Assembly: GCA_964362915.1 (NCBI GenBank)
Contig: CAYIGH010000001.1
Location: 1-64,000, forward strand
Length of the DNA: 64,000 bases
Reading direction: 5' to 3'
Source of the DNA: JAUSIK01 sp964362915
GTDB lineage: Archaea > Nanobdellota > Nanobdellia > Pacearchaeales > GW2011-AR1
Below, piece after piece: positions 39,761 through 49,355 of this stretch. Below the pieces are notes generated by a model that saw only the letters and a list, made by a program, of their open reading frames with translations, did not search any database and was not told the DNA's origin. The translations under genes were made by a program, and so were the position numbers. Position 1 is the stretch's first letter, and every line of letters starts with the position of its first letter.

Positions 39761-40399
39761 ATGAAAAGAGGACAGTTCTATCTTATTGCTGCTTTTGTAA
39801 TTATTGTTATTATGACTGGGCTTGCTTATGTTTATATAAAAGTAGAAACGCCAGCTGAGAGTCTTAATATAAATGATTTGGCTGATGAAGTTCATTACGA
39901 GGCAAATAAAGTTGTAGATAATGGAGTTTTTAGCGGGCTAAATGAAGAGCAAATTTCTGATAACATAAAGAAATTAGCTGAATATTATATTGATAAATAT
40001 TCTTACATTGACTTATTTATTGTATATGGTGATGAAAATAAAGTTTATATTATAGAGGTGGCTAAAGTTGTTTTATGCCATAATGGGGAAACTATCAGGG
40101 TTGATGAATCTGCACGCCAGAAACATTTGGATCACGGAGATATATTAGGGCCTTGTACAGGCAATGAAAATCCTGCTGAGTTTAAAGAAGAAAGGTGCGA
40201 TCCAGAATTGATTAGATGCGAGGACGAATATCTTACCGAGAGGGCGACTAAAAAGTCTAGTGTTATACCAAGTGGAGGGATAATTATATTAAACTTAGAT
40301 GATAAAAATATTGATCTTGAAATAAAAACAGGACAAGAAAATTTGTATGTTATAGCTGAAACACAAGAGGGAGAGGAGAAGAATTTTGTTATACGATAA
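39761..40399 (+). CDS. Pilin-like exported protein
   Basis: 212 residues. MKRGQFYLIAA followed by a hydrophobic helix (about 8-27) fits an archaeal class III signal peptide cleaved after RG. The extracellular part has three Cys pairs' worth of Cys (VLCHNGE, GPCTGNE, RCDPELIRCEDE). Unknown role; one of several such proteins here. Confidence 0.72.
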   Translation: MKRGQFYLIAAFVIIVIMTGLAYVYIKVETPAESLNINDLADEVHYEANKVVDNGVFSGLNEEQISDNIKKLAEYYIDKYSYIDLFIVYGDENKVYIIEVAKVVLCHNGETIRVDESARQKHLDHGDILGPCTGNENPAEFKEERCDPELIRCEDEYLTERATKKSSVIPSGGIIILNLDDKNIDLEIKTGQENLYVIAETQEGEEKNFVIR

Positions 40400-40452
40400 T
40401 ATTATACTCCCATTATATAAAACTTAATAAACATAGAGACTAATTTTGTTTA

Positions 40453-40908
40453 ATGGATAAATACTTCAAGATAATTTCTACTTTGTGTTATGTAAAGAGT
40501 AACAATAAGATATTAATGCTTTATAGAAACAAAAAAGATTCTCTTTCTAATAAGAGATATTATAGGGGCCTAGGAGGAAAAGTTGAGCAAGGAGAAAATC
40601 CTATAGAGGGTATTAAAAGAGAAGTAAAGGAAGAAGCAGGTATAGATATTAATCCTATATGGAGAGGAATCGTAACTTTTTCAAATCCATCTGGAATGGA
40701 TTGGGAAGCCCATGTGTTTATCGCTGAAGGATATACTGGAGAAATTATTAGTTCGACTGAAGGAGATCTTCATTGGATAAGTGAATTGGAGATTCTAAGT
40801 CTAGATATGCCAGAAGCCGATAAGAAGCTTATCCCTCTGCTTTTTCAGGAAGAGAGATTTCATGCTCATGTAAAATATGGAAGTATAGCAGAAGACAAAA
40901 ATATTTGA
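40453..40908 (+). CDS. MutT-like Nudix hydrolase
   Basis: 151 residues. Nudix box at 41-63 (GGKVEQGENP, REVKEEAGI). The RYYRGLGGKVE approach and the WEAHVFIAEGY strand are like 8-oxo-dGTP diphosphatases (MutT/YtkD). Sanitation of oxidised nucleotides is the likely role. Confidence 0.9.
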   Translation: MDKYFKIISTLCYVKSNNKILMLYRNKKDSLSNKRYYRGLGGKVEQGENPIEGIKREVKEEAGIDINPIWRGIVTFSNPSGMDWEAHVFIAEGYTGEIISSTEGDLHWISELEILSLDMPEADKKLIPLLFQEERFHAHVKYGSIAEDKNI

Positions 40909-40975
40909 GCAGTTTTTTAGTCTTCCGCTAATAGTCAAAGACAAATTCTGCTCAATTTTCAAAGTCTTTGACTAT
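40907..40975. terminator. Interleaved inverted repeats between convergent genes
   Basis: ATAGTCAAAGAC (40931-40942) pairs perfectly with GTCTTTGACTAT (40964-40975), a 12-bp stem. GAGCAG (40907-40912) also pairs with CTGCTC (40948-40953) inside that loop, so the two helices are mutually exclusive or form a pseudoknot. The position after the Nudix stop suggests a 3'-end signal. Confidence 0.5.
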
Positions 40976-41018
40976 AATAAGAATTTAGTTAGTTTAAAAG
41001 TTGATGTGATTTGATAAA

Positions 41019-41387
41019 TTAGCTTTTAGCCAAAGAGAAAACGGTTTTTAATGCTACAATTATTGTTGCTGGAACGAATAATACAAGTAGTGCACCAAGG
41101 ATTGAGGCCACTATACTGCCTATATTAATTCCCATTACTGCAGCACTTAGTACAAGTCCTTGAATACCTGCGAAGCTTACGATCACTAAAGAAACTGAGG
41201 CAAGAAGAAATGTTTGAACATCTTTTTCTGATACAAAAAAACCTACGACAACTCCCAGCAATGCTAAAATCCCTAAAATCATAGGATTGGTTTTTGCCCC
41301 GGCAAAAAAACCGATAAGAACAGCCAAGACGATTCCGAAGAGAAATGCCCAGGCAGCTATTAAATTCTCTCTGGCTCTAATTGGCAT
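41019..41387 (-). CDS. Four-helix membrane protein, unknown function
   Basis: 122 residues, four hydrophobic helices, small loops, start MPIRARENLIAAWAF. The pattern is common in DPANN genomes without known function. Convergent with the Nudix gene. Confidence 0.7.
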   Translation of the reverse strand: MPIRARENLIAAWAFLFGIVLAVLIGFFAGAKTNPMILGILALLGVVVGFFVSEKDVQTFLLASVSLVIVSFAGIQGLVLSAAVMGINIGSIVASILGALLVLFVPATIIVALKTVFSLAKS

Positions 41388-41510
41388 ATTCTTTTTCTCC
41401 TATTTATGTATTGATATAGGTGATATATAAATCTTTATTAGTTAAAGAAAATAATATATCTGCTGGAGAAACGAAAAGTTTATAAACTGCTGTAATTCAC
41501 GAGTTATAAC

Positions 41511-43445
41511 ATGAAAATTAGATTTAATGTTTTAATGTTTACATTATTAACGATATTTGGTATATTTTTTGCAGGAATTGCTAGTGCAGCTTTAGAATTA
41601 AAGACTGTTACTGTGCCGACAACTGTTTCTCATAATCAAGGGGCTATTCCTATTGTATTTAGTTTGAATAATACTGGAGCATTACAAACTGGACTTGAAT
41701 GGACTGGCACGCCTAATATTGGAAGCTGGAATCTCGCATCCTTGCCAACAACAATAAATGCTGGAGCGCAAATTCAATTTACTGTTATATTGACTATTCC
41801 TAAAAATAGTGCAGGAACAATCCAAGCAAACTTAAATGTTGAGAGCAATGAGGGTGAATCTGATAGTTTAAACCAGCCACTGTCAATAATAATTACTAGA
41901 GAGGCCACATTGTCTATCACTAAAACACAAGAATTAACTAGTGAAAGAGACGGTATAATCAGCGTAGCTAATACTGGAAATGTACAATTAAGTAATATAG
42001 AATTATCTTCTTCAGGTGATTTTACAGTTTCATTTTCCCAGAATAATATAAATCTACTTCCTGGAAATTCTTTAAATGTAAATGTTATCAGAGGAAATAT
42101 AACTGACTTGAAATTCGGTGCAAATAGTGTTACAATAATTGCAAAGGATTTGAATGAGAATGTCTCTTCTAATAGTGTTAGTTTTTCTATTGGCAGCGGT
42201 TTCTGTAAATCAGGCGAGAAAGGAGAGTTAAATATAAATGATGTTAATATTGAAAGTGATGGGGAAGATGAAGATGTTTGGAAACCATTAGATACAATTA
42301 CGATTGATGTAGAAATTGAAAATGATGGTGATGAGGAAATTCAAGATGTTATTGTTAAGTTGGGCTTGTTTGATTCTAATGGAAATGACTTTGCTGATGA
42401 TTTAGATTTTGAAAATGAAGATGAGGAAAAGATAGATTTAGGAGATTTGGATGATGGCGATGAGGAAACAGTCACATTCAAATTCACAATCCCTGCAGAC
42501 TTTGATGAAAAGGGAGACTTTAAGCTGGCAATAAAGGCATATAGTGATGATGAAGGAGAAAATCAGCAATGCACTGACAGATCTTCTGATTTGAGCGATA
42601 ATTTATTTGAAGATATAGAAATTGAAAGAGAAGATGACGAAGGGAAACTTATAGCATTTGATAATATAAAGGCAGAACCTAGCGAAGTTCTATGCGGAGA
42701 CAGCGTAAAAATAACTACAGACGTATTTAATCTAGGTGATGATGAACAAGATCAAGTCAAAGTTAATTTGATAAATAATAAACTTGGTATAGACCTTTCT
42801 AGAGAGATTAAAGAAGATTTAAGTGAAGGTGATAAGAAAGAAGTAAATTTCGAATTTATAATTCCTAAGACATCAACTGACGGCAGTTATACTTTTGATC
42901 TTTCTGCAGAATATGATTATAGAAGAGGAACTTATAGAGAGAGCAGTGATGATACGACACCTGTTATATTAAAAGTATTTGGATGCGGCGCTATTACTGA
43001 TGGCAGAGATAAGCAAGTGTCTATTGCTGCTTCTTTGGAGTCTGAAGCAAAGGCAGGACAGGAATTGGTTGTGAAGACAGTAATAACAAATCTTGGCGCA
43101 GACCAGAGGGATTTTGCTGTAACAGCAAGCGGATATGAAAATTGGGCTAAGCTAGATTCTATTTCAGATAGACTAATTAACTTAAAAAGTGGAGAGAGCA
43201 AGGAGGTAATTGTTAGATTGAATGTTAATTCTGATGCTGAAGGAGAAAAATCATTTATTATGGAAGCCAGATCAGGCGATAAATTGGAAACCAGAGAAAT
43301 CGCAGTTAATATTGAGTCAGGGCAAAGGCCTGGGCTTGGAGGCCTTAATCTGGGTGGAAATAGTTTGGTGTGGATCATTGGAATAATAAACGTTATTTTA
43401 ATAATTTTAATAATTGTTGTTGCTGCGAGGATTTCTAAGAGATAA
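41511..43445 (+). CDS. Large acidic surface protein with CARDB/NEW3-like domains
   Basis: 644 residues. Signal peptide (1-26), several beta-sandwich domains of CARDB/NPCBM-associated type (IGSWNLASLPTTINAG, VEIENDGDEEIQDVIVKLGL, VVKTVITNLGADQRDFAV), a very acidic stretch (about 240-390, DED-rich) and a C-terminal membrane helix with ARISKR. Probably an envelope-spanning or stalk protein. TATA box AGTTTATAAAC 22-33 bases upstream. The nearby archaeosortase-like gene could process surface proteins, but the C-terminal end here is not a clear sorting signal. Confidence 0.75.
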   Translation: MKIRFNVLMFTLLTIFGIFFAGIASAALELKTVTVPTTVSHNQGAIPIVFSLNNTGALQTGLEWTGTPNIGSWNLASLPTTINAGAQIQFTVILTIPKNSAGTIQANLNVESNEGESDSLNQPLSIIITREATLSITKTQELTSERDGIISVANTGNVQLSNIELSSSGDFTVSFSQNNINLLPGNSLNVNVIRGNITDLKFGANSVTIIAKDLNENVSSNSVSFSIGSGFCKSGEKGELNINDVNIESDGEDEDVWKPLDTITIDVEIENDGDEEIQDVIVKLGLFDSNGNDFADDLDFENEDEEKIDLGDLDDGDEETVTFKFTIPADFDEKGDFKLAIKAYSDDEGENQQCTDRSSDLSDNLFEDIEIEREDDEGKLIAFDNIKAEPSEVLCGDSVKITTDVFNLGDDEQDQVKVNLINNKLGIDLSREIKEDLSEGDKKEVNFEFIIPKTSTDGSYTFDLSAEYDYRRGTYRESSDDTTPVILKVFGCGAITDGRDKQVSIAASLESEAKAGQELVVKTVITNLGADQRDFAVTASGYENWAKLDSISDRLINLKSGESKEVIVRLNVNSDAEGEKSFIMEARSGDKLETREIAVNIESGQRPGLGGLNLGGNSLVWIIGIINVILIILIIVVAARISKR

Positions 43446-43481
43446 ATGAAATTTAAATATAATGAAATGATAGTTAAAAAT

Positions 43482-43812
43482 ATGGAAAGAGAAGAAATTG
43501 CAGACCTTTTTGCGAAGGCATCAAGCTGGCTGGAAAGAGGCGCTTAGAATAGATGGGGCTAAGACTTTTAAAAGAAAAGCTCTTGGTCTTTGTGGAATGC
43601 AAACAGTTAGAACTCTTGATGAGATGACGGAACTATTACAAGAGACAGGAGTAGCATCCTCTTTAGAGGAAGGAGAAAAAATAATGCAATCTCTTAAGGG
43701 GAAAGAAGTATCATATGGTTTGTGCAAAGTACTTTCTTTTGATGAAGTTGAAGATTCATCAGGAAAAAAGGCATATAGAATATTTGCTTATACTTACAGT
43801 TCTTTAACCTGA
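43482..43812 (+). pseudogene. Small protein gene with an apparent single-base frameshift
   Basis: A TATA box (TTAAATATAA, about 43452-43461) points to ATG 43482 (MEREEIADLF), but this frame ends at TAG 43545. The next frame (from about 43498) is open to 43812. Removing one T from the T5 run at 43507-43511 joins them into MEREEIADLLRRHQAGWKEA followed by LRIDGAKTFKRKALGLCGMQ, 109 residues. So one base is probably extra, in the genome or in the assembly. No family recognised. Confidence 0.65.
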
Positions 43813-43999
43813 TTCAACAATTCTTTACTAATCTTCTACTATATGATTTATTTTTATAAACTCGTCATTAATGATAACTAATGAACCAAATAATCTATTC
43901 CTTATATCTATCATATAGAAGCTTAGTACCTGAAACTTTTAAATGTTTCTTTAATTAAATAATCAATAACTTCTTAAATATTGGATATTAATTAACCTG

Positions 44000-44521
44000 A
44001 TGAAAAGGGAACAGGCAGTTTATTTATTTATTAGATATAGTATTTTAGTTGCTTTGGGATTTGGATTGGAATTTGTTTATAGAATTTTTACTCCGCTAAC
44101 TATTTATCCTGTTTACTGGATTTTAAACAGTTTATATGGGGCTGTTTTAGTTGATAATGACGCAATAGTTATAAAGGGAGTTTTTATTGAGCTAATACCT
44201 GCGTGTATAGCTGGTTCTGCATATTATTTATTATTAATATTAAATTTGTCAACACCTATGGATATTGGGAAGAGATTAAAGAATATAGTTTATCTTATTT
44301 TTAGTTTTCTATTATTAAACATTTTAAGAATATTGGCTATGATCTGGATATTTTTTGCATTGTATAATTATTTTAATGTAACACACAGAATTGTATGGTA
44401 TATTGGGAGCACAATAATGGTAGTTGTAATATGGTTTATTGGAGTTTATATATTTAATATAAAAGAGATTCCTATATACAGCGATATAAAAAATATTATA
44501 AAGGATATTAAAAAAAGATAA
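44000..44521 (+). CDS. Archaeosortase/exosortase family protein
   Basis: 173 residues, five to six membrane helices. Candidate catalytic residues in the expected order: Cys in IPACIAGSAYY (C69), Arg in LNILRILAM (R110) and His in NVTHRIVWYIGS (H129). Family members cut C-terminal sorting tails and attach surface proteins to lipid. It is directly followed (1 base) by a DedA gene. Confidence 0.78.
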   Translation: MKREQAVYLFIRYSILVALGFGLEFVYRIFTPLTIYPVYWILNSLYGAVLVDNDAIVIKGVFIELIPACIAGSAYYLLLILNLSTPMDIGKRLKNIVYLIFSFLLLNILRILAMIWIFFALYNYFNVTHRIVWYIGSTIMVVVIWFIGVYIFNIKEIPIYSDIKNIIKDIKKR

Positions 44522-44522
44522 T

Positions 44523-45158
44523 ATGGGAATTATAAGTTCAGTTGTAGATTTTGTATTGCATATGGATAAGTATTTTGATATTATTATTCAGAATTATGGT
44601 GTTTTTACTTATCTCATAATTTTTTTAGTAATTTTTTTTGAGACAGGATTGGTTATAACTCCCTTTCTTCCGGGCGACTCTTTAATTTTTATTGCAGGCA
44701 CTTTTGCAGCGCGAGGATCTTTGAATGTTTTGTTATTATTCTTCTTGCTTTCTGCTGCCGCGATAGTTGGTGACAGTCTTAATTATTGGATAGGGAATTA
44801 TATTGGCGAAAGGATATTTACACATAATAGATTTGTAAAGAAAGAATACTTAGACAGGACTAAGGAATTTTATAAAAAACATGGGGGGAAGACTATAATT
44901 TTAGCAAGATTTATCCCAATTATAAGAACATTTGCTCCGTTTGTTGCTGGCATAGGAAGAATGGATTATACTAGATTTCTCGGCTTTAATGTTTTTGGCG
45001 GAATGATTTGGGTAGGAATATTTGTCTTTGGTGGATATTATTTCGGGCAGCTGCCTTTTGTTCAGGAAAATTTAACATGGATTATCCTTTTCATTATATT
45101 CCTTTCTATAGTACCTGCTATTCTTAAATATTTCAGGAATAAAAAGCTAAAGAATTAA
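44523..45158 (+). CDS. DedA family membrane protein
   Basis: 211 residues. FFETGLVITPFLPGDSLIFIAGTFA, GDSLNYWIGNYIGERIF, ARFIPIIRTFAPFVAGIGRM are the DedA/SNARE-associated signatures with the reentrant loops. Members flip phospholipids or undecaprenyl/dolichyl carriers. Adjacent archaeosortase gene suggests envelope biogenesis. Confidence 0.92.
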   Translation: MGIISSVVDFVLHMDKYFDIIIQNYGVFTYLIIFLVIFFETGLVITPFLPGDSLIFIAGTFAARGSLNVLLLFFLLSAAAIVGDSLNYWIGNYIGERIFTHNRFVKKEYLDRTKEFYKKHGGKTIILARFIPIIRTFAPFVAGIGRMDYTRFLGFNVFGGMIWVGIFVFGGYYFGQLPFVQENLTWIILFIIFLSIVPAILKYFRNKKLKN

Positions 45159-45886
45159 TTTTTATCTGCTTCTCTTCTTAGTTTTGCATCTAATATTGAT
45201 TGAACTTCAAATTTCTCTATTGCCTCTAAAATTTCGCAGTTTGCTACGTTGATAACATAACAGTTTTCTTTATCATGAACAATTTCTGTTTTATCACCTG
45301 CTTGCAAAACTATCACAGTGTCTTCTTCTCCATGTGGGCTAGTGTCACATGTTGCATATATCACATTGGCTTCTTTTGCCAAATCTTCAAAGGGCGCTGC
45401 ACCAACGACATTTAATTGATTATCTGCTAAAAAAGAAGCTAATGTTCCTATTCCTACTCTTGTATATTCACATTGAGTTAAATCTTCTGGATTAACACTT
45501 AGATATATAAAATTTGAATTAAAAAATTCTATTCCATTATCAACTACTTTGCCTGTTAGTGGAATATTATTTTTTCTCGGGTCATTTCTTATATAGAGGT
45601 TATATTTTATTTGCGGAGTTATATAGTAATAATAATGAAAAACTGGAATTTCACCGAATTTTTCTTTTGTGAATGTTAGCCCTTCATATTCAAATGTGTT
45701 AGTTTTTGAAAAGAAATAGCTTGATAAAAAGAAGATTCCAATAAGTATCGCCAGAGTTCCTAGTATCCAATACAACTGGTGATATTTTTTTCTAGATTCT
45801 GTTTTTTTCTCAATGTTCTTTTCTATTAATATAGATTCTTCCAGCTTGGGAACTGCTTTCTCTTTTTTATTAGTCTTTTTTACCAT
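45155..45886 (-). CDS. Membrane-anchored protein, paralogue of 45927-46478
   Basis: 243 residues. Basic cytosolic start (1-36), one membrane helix (about 41-60), then a mixed alpha/beta outer domain with FEYEGLTFTKEKFG, FIYLSVNPEDL, VIYATCDTSP and KENCYVINVANC. Same arrangement, including Y-x-G near the helix and a C-terminal ENC[YV] strand, as the next gene. Unknown function. Confidence 0.65.
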   Translation of the reverse strand: MVKKTNKKEKAVPKLEESILIEKNIEKKTESRKKYHQLYWILGTLAILIGIFFLSSYFFSKTNTFEYEGLTFTKEKFGEIPVFHYYYYITPQIKYNLYIRNDPRKNNIPLTGKVVDNGIEFFNSNFIYLSVNPEDLTQCEYTRVGIGTLASFLADNQLNVVGAAPFEDLAKEANVIYATCDTSPHGEEDTVIVLQAGDKTEIVHDKENCYVINVANCEILEAIEKFEVQSILDAKLRREADKN

Positions 45887-45926
45887 ATTTTCTATATATA
45901 TAAATAGATTATAAATATTTGTATTT

Positions 45927-46478
45927 TTAAGGATTAAATAATTTGTATAAAAATGCGTCAGCTGTAGTCATATCCCCCTCTATAAATACACAATTCTCTT
46001 CCTGAAAAACTCTTTTCTCCAATGAATGACTCCATATTATTAGATTGTCTGTACAATTTTTTTCAGGCAGGTTTTCTTCGCATTTTTCATAACAAGCTTT
46101 TTGCACTCTGGAAACCAGCCCTTGAAGATTTAAAGCGATTTCTCTAAATATTCCCTCATTTGATGAAACTATATAGAGAGGTTTTCCCTGATATATTGCA
46201 GGAGTATTAGAAATATTTACAGCTATGCTTTCTACGTCATTATATGTACTTATTAAACTTATGCTTGAACCTTGGTATTCAAAATTGATTTTATCTGCTG
46301 GAGATTTATCTTTTTGCTTTTGCCGCCCATTATTATCTGTAGCTTGCCCAGGATTGGAAAAAAAAGCAAATCCTAATGTACTTAAGACTAAAATTGATAA
46401 CATAAATATACTTAAAATAGTTGTTCTGATCTTTCTTTTTCTTTCTATTTCGCTTTGCGTTTCTATTCTTCTTATCAT
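45927..46478 (-). CDS. Membrane-anchored protein, unknown function
   Basis: 183 residues. One membrane helix (about 21-42), then INFEYQGSSISLIS, KPLYIVSSNEGIF, KACYEKCEENLPEKNC, and EENCVFIEGDMTTADAFLYKLF. It follows the gene-45155 pattern in order and is 40 bases away on the same strand, so a diverged tandem pair is likely. Confidence 0.65.
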   Translation of the reverse strand: MIRRIETQSEIERKRKIRTTILSIFMLSILVLSTLGFAFFSNPGQATDNNGRQKQKDKSPADKINFEYQGSSISLISTYNDVESIAVNISNTPAIYQGKPLYIVSSNEGIFREIALNLQGLVSRVQKACYEKCEENLPEKNCTDNLIIWSHSLEKRVFQEENCVFIEGDMTTADAFLYKLFNP

Positions 46479-46560
46479 GCAAAGAGGTATTTGTTTATAT
46501 TTAAAAATTTATGTTAAAAAAAGAAAAAGGAAGAAAAAAATAAAATCCCTTTTTTTGTTT

Positions 46561-49272
46561 TTAAGCTGTTGTAGTCGTTAACTCTGCGCTTGTTGCTGAA
46601 GTACCTTTGTACTTCTTGCCAACATCTGTCATTACATTTGCTTGTGTTGTTAAGTATTTAGCAGCGTTTGTTGTGTCACCAGCATTGTATCCTGCAACAA
46701 GGGTAGCAACTTTTCCTCCTGTTCTGGAGAAAGTTTCTATTAAGAATTGACCTGCACCGATACCTGTCTTTGCAGTGAAATCAGCGCCGCATGTCCTTGT
46801 GGATACGCTCAGTAATTGAGCAGCTACTGTATTAACACAGCTTCCGCCAATAACAACCAAGTTCTTGCCTGCGACAGAGGTTGCTTCCGCATCAGTTACA
46901 GAAACAGAGCCAAGTGAAGTAGCTCCTGAGCCCCCTCCTCCTGTGCTTGTAGTTGTAATCTCTGCAGTGTTTTCTGCTAGGTAAATATTGGCATATACCT
47001 GCTCATTTGGATAACTTATTGTTGCTTTGTACTGGTCAGAATCTCCTTGATCAATAGTTGCAATTGTACCGAACAAGTCTGCTTCTTTAGTCATCTTGCT
47101 ATTACTAGCAAGAGCAATAGCATCCCATGTTCCGTCAGCCTGCCATGTTCTTTTTACATCGTCAACACCAATTCCGTCATTACTGTCTCCGCCACTCTCT
47201 AATGTAACAACAAGAGCCTGATATAGTGAATTGTCATCTTTTTCCTCAAAGACAATAATTGCTGGTAGAAGCACATTAGCTCCTCCATCAGGATTTTTTA
47301 AGTATAGATTAGTTGCGTTTCTTGTATTATCTCCAGCACCTGTAATGTTAAATGTAAGCGCCCCTATAGTGCCTGAAACAGAATTTCTATTAGCAGTTGC
47401 TCCTAAAGTAGATAGGTTCAACTGAGTTGTTGTGCTACCGAATGTAATGTTAACTGCTATATTTGCCGCATTACCATCAAAATTTGCTGTTGGAGTAGTA
47501 AATGTTATATCGGTAAAACTATCTCCATCTGGAATCTTTATCGTAGTTAACGCATTAGTGCCAACGTCTCCATCCCAGTCATTAAGCGAGATGTTAAGCA
47601 AGGGCTCGTAGAAAGCTAACTTTGCGCCGCCTTTTGTTTGTATTGTGGGGTACGCAACTGCAGCGCCTGTTCCAGAGCTATCAGGGTAATTTAATGTTAC
47701 CCAATTATTAGCATCGGATGATGTTCCATTGTATTTAACATCGTAAACTTTTCCACCTATACTGGCGGTTCCTACTCCATCTGATGTAACAGTAGTTTCA
47801 ATAGTATCTCCAGAGAAGACATCTATAAAGGTTGCCTTATCTCCGCTAATACCTGCTGTGGTTGAATTTGTAATTCCACTTACTCTGATTAGCCTGCCAT
47901 TCTCTTCGTTGCCAACAACGACATAATCGTCTTTGAATAGATTTTGTTTTTCAAGAACAGTTATATTATGCCCATCGCTGTCTCTTTGCAGTTCAACTTG
48001 ACCTGGTGTAGTCCAGTTTTTAGCAAACTGAATTGAAGCAGTTTTGCCGTCCTTATTTGTAAAGGTGACTTCCATTTTATCGTCCCCGTTATAACCCATC
48101 TTTATATCTTCTCTATTTGCTGTATCATCGTCCTTAATGGACAAGCCTGAAAAATCAAGTTTAAAGGATCCGAATACAGGGTCTTTCATTGATGTTCCTG
48201 CAACGACAGCATCCTTATCACTGTTAGGCGCACGTATGCTAACTATTATTTTAGTAGCTGCTGTTGTTCCACCTGTAATGGTTGTTGATGTGCCGTCAAC
48301 TACGGTGTCTTCTTCACCCATAGTTACCGAGCTTCCTTGTGTTGTTGATAACTTGACTTTCTCTGCGCCTGCAATAACGCTTGCAGATAGCTTGAGATTT
48401 GTCTCGTCAGCATTTGTAATTGCTATTGTAACACCGTTTATTTTTTTAGAAGCGTTTTCACTTACTTCTTTTGTTTCTGACTTTCCTTCACTATCTGTAA
48501 CTTTAACAGTTGCAGCAGTATCTGATGCAGAAACTAATTCAACAGTATATGTTTTACCAGTGATTGTTACTTCTGCTGAAGGATCGTCGCTACTTAAAGC
48601 AACTTTTTCTGCAGTTTTTAACAAGACTAATTCTGTATCGCTTGTTGCAGAAGCGATTGTAAACTTCTGTCCAAACATTGTTATATCCTGGCCCTCTGAA
48701 TCAGCATGCGTTAAATTTACGGCTTTGCTGAATGTTAGAGATGCATTGTAGATATAATTTGCTGTTGTTGTACTTGTAGTAATTAAAAACTGAGGGTCTA
48801 GATCGCTTGTTGGCTGTTTGCCAGCATAGGTTATCTGAGGATTGAACCCTAGCTCAATTGTTTGTGTATAACTCGAGTCTACATTTCCTGAAAAACTACC
48901 ATCTTTTAAGACAGTTGGAAGATCAGTTTTAGTCACAACAGATTTTACTGTATTTAATGTGTCATTAATGAAGAGTTTTGTCCCTCCAGAAAACAATGGA
49001 GCCGCTTCTCCTGTTACTGAAGTAGATGTTCCTGTGCCTCCGCCTTTTGCTGTAGCTTCAGCTAACTTAGTAGATAAATAACTACTAATATCTGTTACAG
49101 CAACAAGGTCAGTATATGCGGCATTTGCGCCGCCATGAACGATGGCAACATCAGCTGCACCTCCAGCTACGAATGGTGCTGGAAAGTTTGCTGCGGCAGC
49201 CAAAGCTACTGTAGAACTTAACATTGCAGTACTAGCAAGAACTGAACCTATTTTTTTGAATGAAAATCTCAT
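46561..49272 (-). CDS. S-layer protein
   Basis: 903 residues from ATG 49272. An in-frame ATG at 49293 exists, but it is part of AAAGGAGG, a strong ribosome site correctly spaced for 49272, which fixes the start. Signal peptide (about 1-26, ALAAAANFPAPFV), DVAIVHGGANAAYTDLVAV as in methanococcal-type S-layer N domains, a long Thr/Ser-rich beta region, and the C-terminal VVIGGSCVNTVAAQLL with GGKVATLVAGYNAGDT, typical of the S-layer C domain. It would form the outer protein lattice. GC content is higher than in its neighbours, as expected from codon bias of an abundant protein. Confidence 0.9.
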   Translation of the reverse strand: MRFSFKKIGSVLASTAMLSSTVALAAAANFPAPFVAGGAADVAIVHGGANAAYTDLVAVTDISSYLSTKLAEATAKGGGTGTSTSVTGEAAPLFSGGTKLFINDTLNTVKSVVTKTDLPTVLKDGSFSGNVDSSYTQTIELGFNPQITYAGKQPTSDLDPQFLITTSTTTANYIYNASLTFSKAVNLTHADSEGQDITMFGQKFTIASATSDTELVLLKTAEKVALSSDDPSAEVTITGKTYTVELVSASDTAATVKVTDSEGKSETKEVSENASKKINGVTIAITNADETNLKLSASVIAGAEKVKLSTTQGSSVTMGEEDTVVDGTSTTITGGTTAATKIIVSIRAPNSDKDAVVAGTSMKDPVFGSFKLDFSGLSIKDDDTANREDIKMGYNGDDKMEVTFTNKDGKTASIQFAKNWTTPGQVELQRDSDGHNITVLEKQNLFKDDYVVVGNEENGRLIRVSGITNSTTAGISGDKATFIDVFSGDTIETTVTSDGVGTASIGGKVYDVKYNGTSSDANNWVTLNYPDSSGTGAAVAYPTIQTKGGAKLAFYEPLLNISLNDWDGDVGTNALTTIKIPDGDSFTDITFTTPTANFDGNAANIAVNITFGSTTTQLNLSTLGATANRNSVSGTIGALTFNITGAGDNTRNATNLYLKNPDGGANVLLPAIIVFEEKDDNSLYQALVVTLESGGDSNDGIGVDDVKRTWQADGTWDAIALASNSKMTKEADLFGTIATIDQGDSDQYKATISYPNEQVYANIYLAENTAEITTTSTGGGGSGATSLGSVSVTDAEATSVAGKNLVVIGGSCVNTVAAQLLSVSTRTCGADFTAKTGIGAGQFLIETFSRTGGKVATLVAGYNAGDTTNAAKYLTTQANVMTDVGKKYKGTSATSAELTTTTA

Positions 49273-49308
49273 TTTTTTTAAACCTCCTTTCATCTTATTC
49301 TTCTTAGC

Positions 49309-49355
49309 GGCTTTTAGCCCCTCTTTGAGGAGATTGCACTTTTAATTAGCAATCT
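49309..49355 (-). promoter_or_regulatory. Three abutting hairpins in the S-layer mRNA leader
   Basis: GGCT/AGCC (49309-49319), CCTC/GAGG (49320-49330) and AGATTGC/GCAATCT (49331-49355) follow one another without spacing. The nearest minus-strand TATA box (CTTTATAAATA, about 49458-49468) implies a leader of about 160 bases, unusual where most units look leaderless. Probably mRNA stability or translation control; the rest of 49356-49537 shows nothing else. Confidence 0.55.

Noticed and set aside
48137..48751. 204-residue plus-strand frame inside the S-layer gene
   Set aside because: Antisense shadow of a Thr/Ser/Val-rich gene; no start signal or domain.
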